Below, one piece after another: positions 47,171 through 64,000 of a DNA stretch of 64,000 nt. A model generated the notes under the pieces. The model did no database searches, was not told the origin of the DNA, and saw nothing but the letters and a program-made list of their open reading frames with translations. Position numbers and translations under genes: made by a program. This stretch comes from Rallus limicola (Eukaryota; Chordata; Aves; Gruiformes; Rallidae). Every line of letters starts with the position of its first letter. The first letter of the stretch is position 1. Location of the stretch: the NCBI GenBank assembly GCA_022605955.1, contig JAKCOZ010000005.1, forward strand, positions 50,283,762 through 50,347,761. Reading direction: 5' to 3'.

Positions 47171-47484
47171 CAGGGGGAACTGCGGGCTGTGCTTCCTGTC
47201 CTGGGGTAGCAGCGTGGTTTGGTTTTGGACCAGCTCATGCAGCGAGGGGAGGAAGGATTTGTGGGCTCCCAACTTACATCAGTGTGGAAGTGGGATGAGC
47301 AATAGGGAGGCTGTGCTCCTCCCAGCACCAGTGTAACCGCTCCTGGGGGTGTAGGAGAGGTTATTGGAGCCAGGTTATATCACCGTGCTGATGTGCTGGT
47401 CCAGGTCTTTGATGATGTAGGAAGCTGAAGCTGTGATTCGTGCACAGTGCTAGTGATGAGGAAATGTTCTGGAAAAGGTGTCTC

Positions 47485-47488
47485 TTTT

Positions 47489-47523
<35 letters not shown>

Positions 47524-47535
47524 CCTTCCCTCCCA
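47485..47535. repeat. Poly-T/pyrimidine tract
   Basis: Two T runs separated by CTC, then a C/T-rich tail, about 320 bases before the CEP170B start exon. It is a simple repeat, likely length-variable, and lies within the predicted first intron. Confidence 0.85.
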
Positions 47536-47849
47536 CCATATTTCATCATTTCATTGATTGGATTTAGCCACACGCTTCATTCTTTAAACAATCCTTTTCT
47601 CAGCCCCATAGACTTACTTTGCTGTGGGAATGTTTCCAGGGCTACACATGGCAGAGGGGTGACAGATCCTGGCAGGCACTTCACAACTGCTCATTGACAC
47701 AAGAAATTGAAGACATAAACACGAAATGCAAAAGGAAGAGATGGATCCCGTGGCACAAGCAAGTTTGGGAGCTGCAGCTATGCACTGTTATATTTCCATG
47801 CTTCATTAATAGCTCACTATGTGTCATTTTTTTTTGTGTGTGTGTTTAG

Positions 47850-64000
<16,151 letters not shown>

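Overview
This is a piece of a vertebrate nuclear genome, almost certainly from a bird. It carries several CR1 (chicken repeat 1) LINE fragments with the typical 3' end (variants of ATTCTATGATT), has long introns, and has two CpG-island promoters. The two recognisable genes sit in a known vertebrate neighbourhood, human 14q32.33. The species cannot be fixed from the sequence alone.

Layout. Bases 1-900 show no gene. Bases ~930-3,060 are a CpG island that holds the promoter and candidate non-coding first exons of ZBTB42. The whole ZBTB42 coding sequence lies in one exon (3,565-4,995, + strand, 476 residues: BTB domain, acidic linker, four C2H2 zinc fingers). A T-rich 3' UTR of about 3.3 kb follows, ending near the AATAAA at 8,335. 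From 8,400 to 45,650 is a ~37 kb intergenic stretch with no convincing coding gene. It holds a cluster of CR1 fragments between 24.4 and 32.9 kb and a few small repeats. A second CpG island (~45,690-47,170) is the likely promoter of CEP170B. The first three CEP170B coding exons follow on the + strand (47,881-47,985; 59,730-59,819; 62,997-63,075) and encode most of the N-terminal FHA domain. The rest of this large centrosome and microtubule gene lies beyond the right edge.

How the genes relate. ZBTB42 is a nuclear zinc-finger repressor linked to muscle. CEP170B is a cytoskeletal FHA protein. They are not a functional operon, but they are an old synteny pair: AKT1-ZBTB42-CEP170B mirrors AKT3-ZBTB18-CEP170 on human chromosome 1, a pattern expected from whole-genome duplication.

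Most notable observations. (1) The intron after the third CEP170B coding exon begins with ATATCCTT, the near-invariant 5' splice site of minor (U12) AT-AC introns, and no usable GT donor is nearby. (2) The splice-acceptor region just upstream of the ZBTB42 start is duplicated about 204 bp away. (3) The ZBTB42 start codon is overlapped by a short out-of-frame upstream ORF, and the same bases preserve an in-frame GYEGR that recalls the N-terminal extension of ZBTB18. I found no sign of a wholly new biological system; the window reads as an ordinary avian locus with some interesting gene-structure details.
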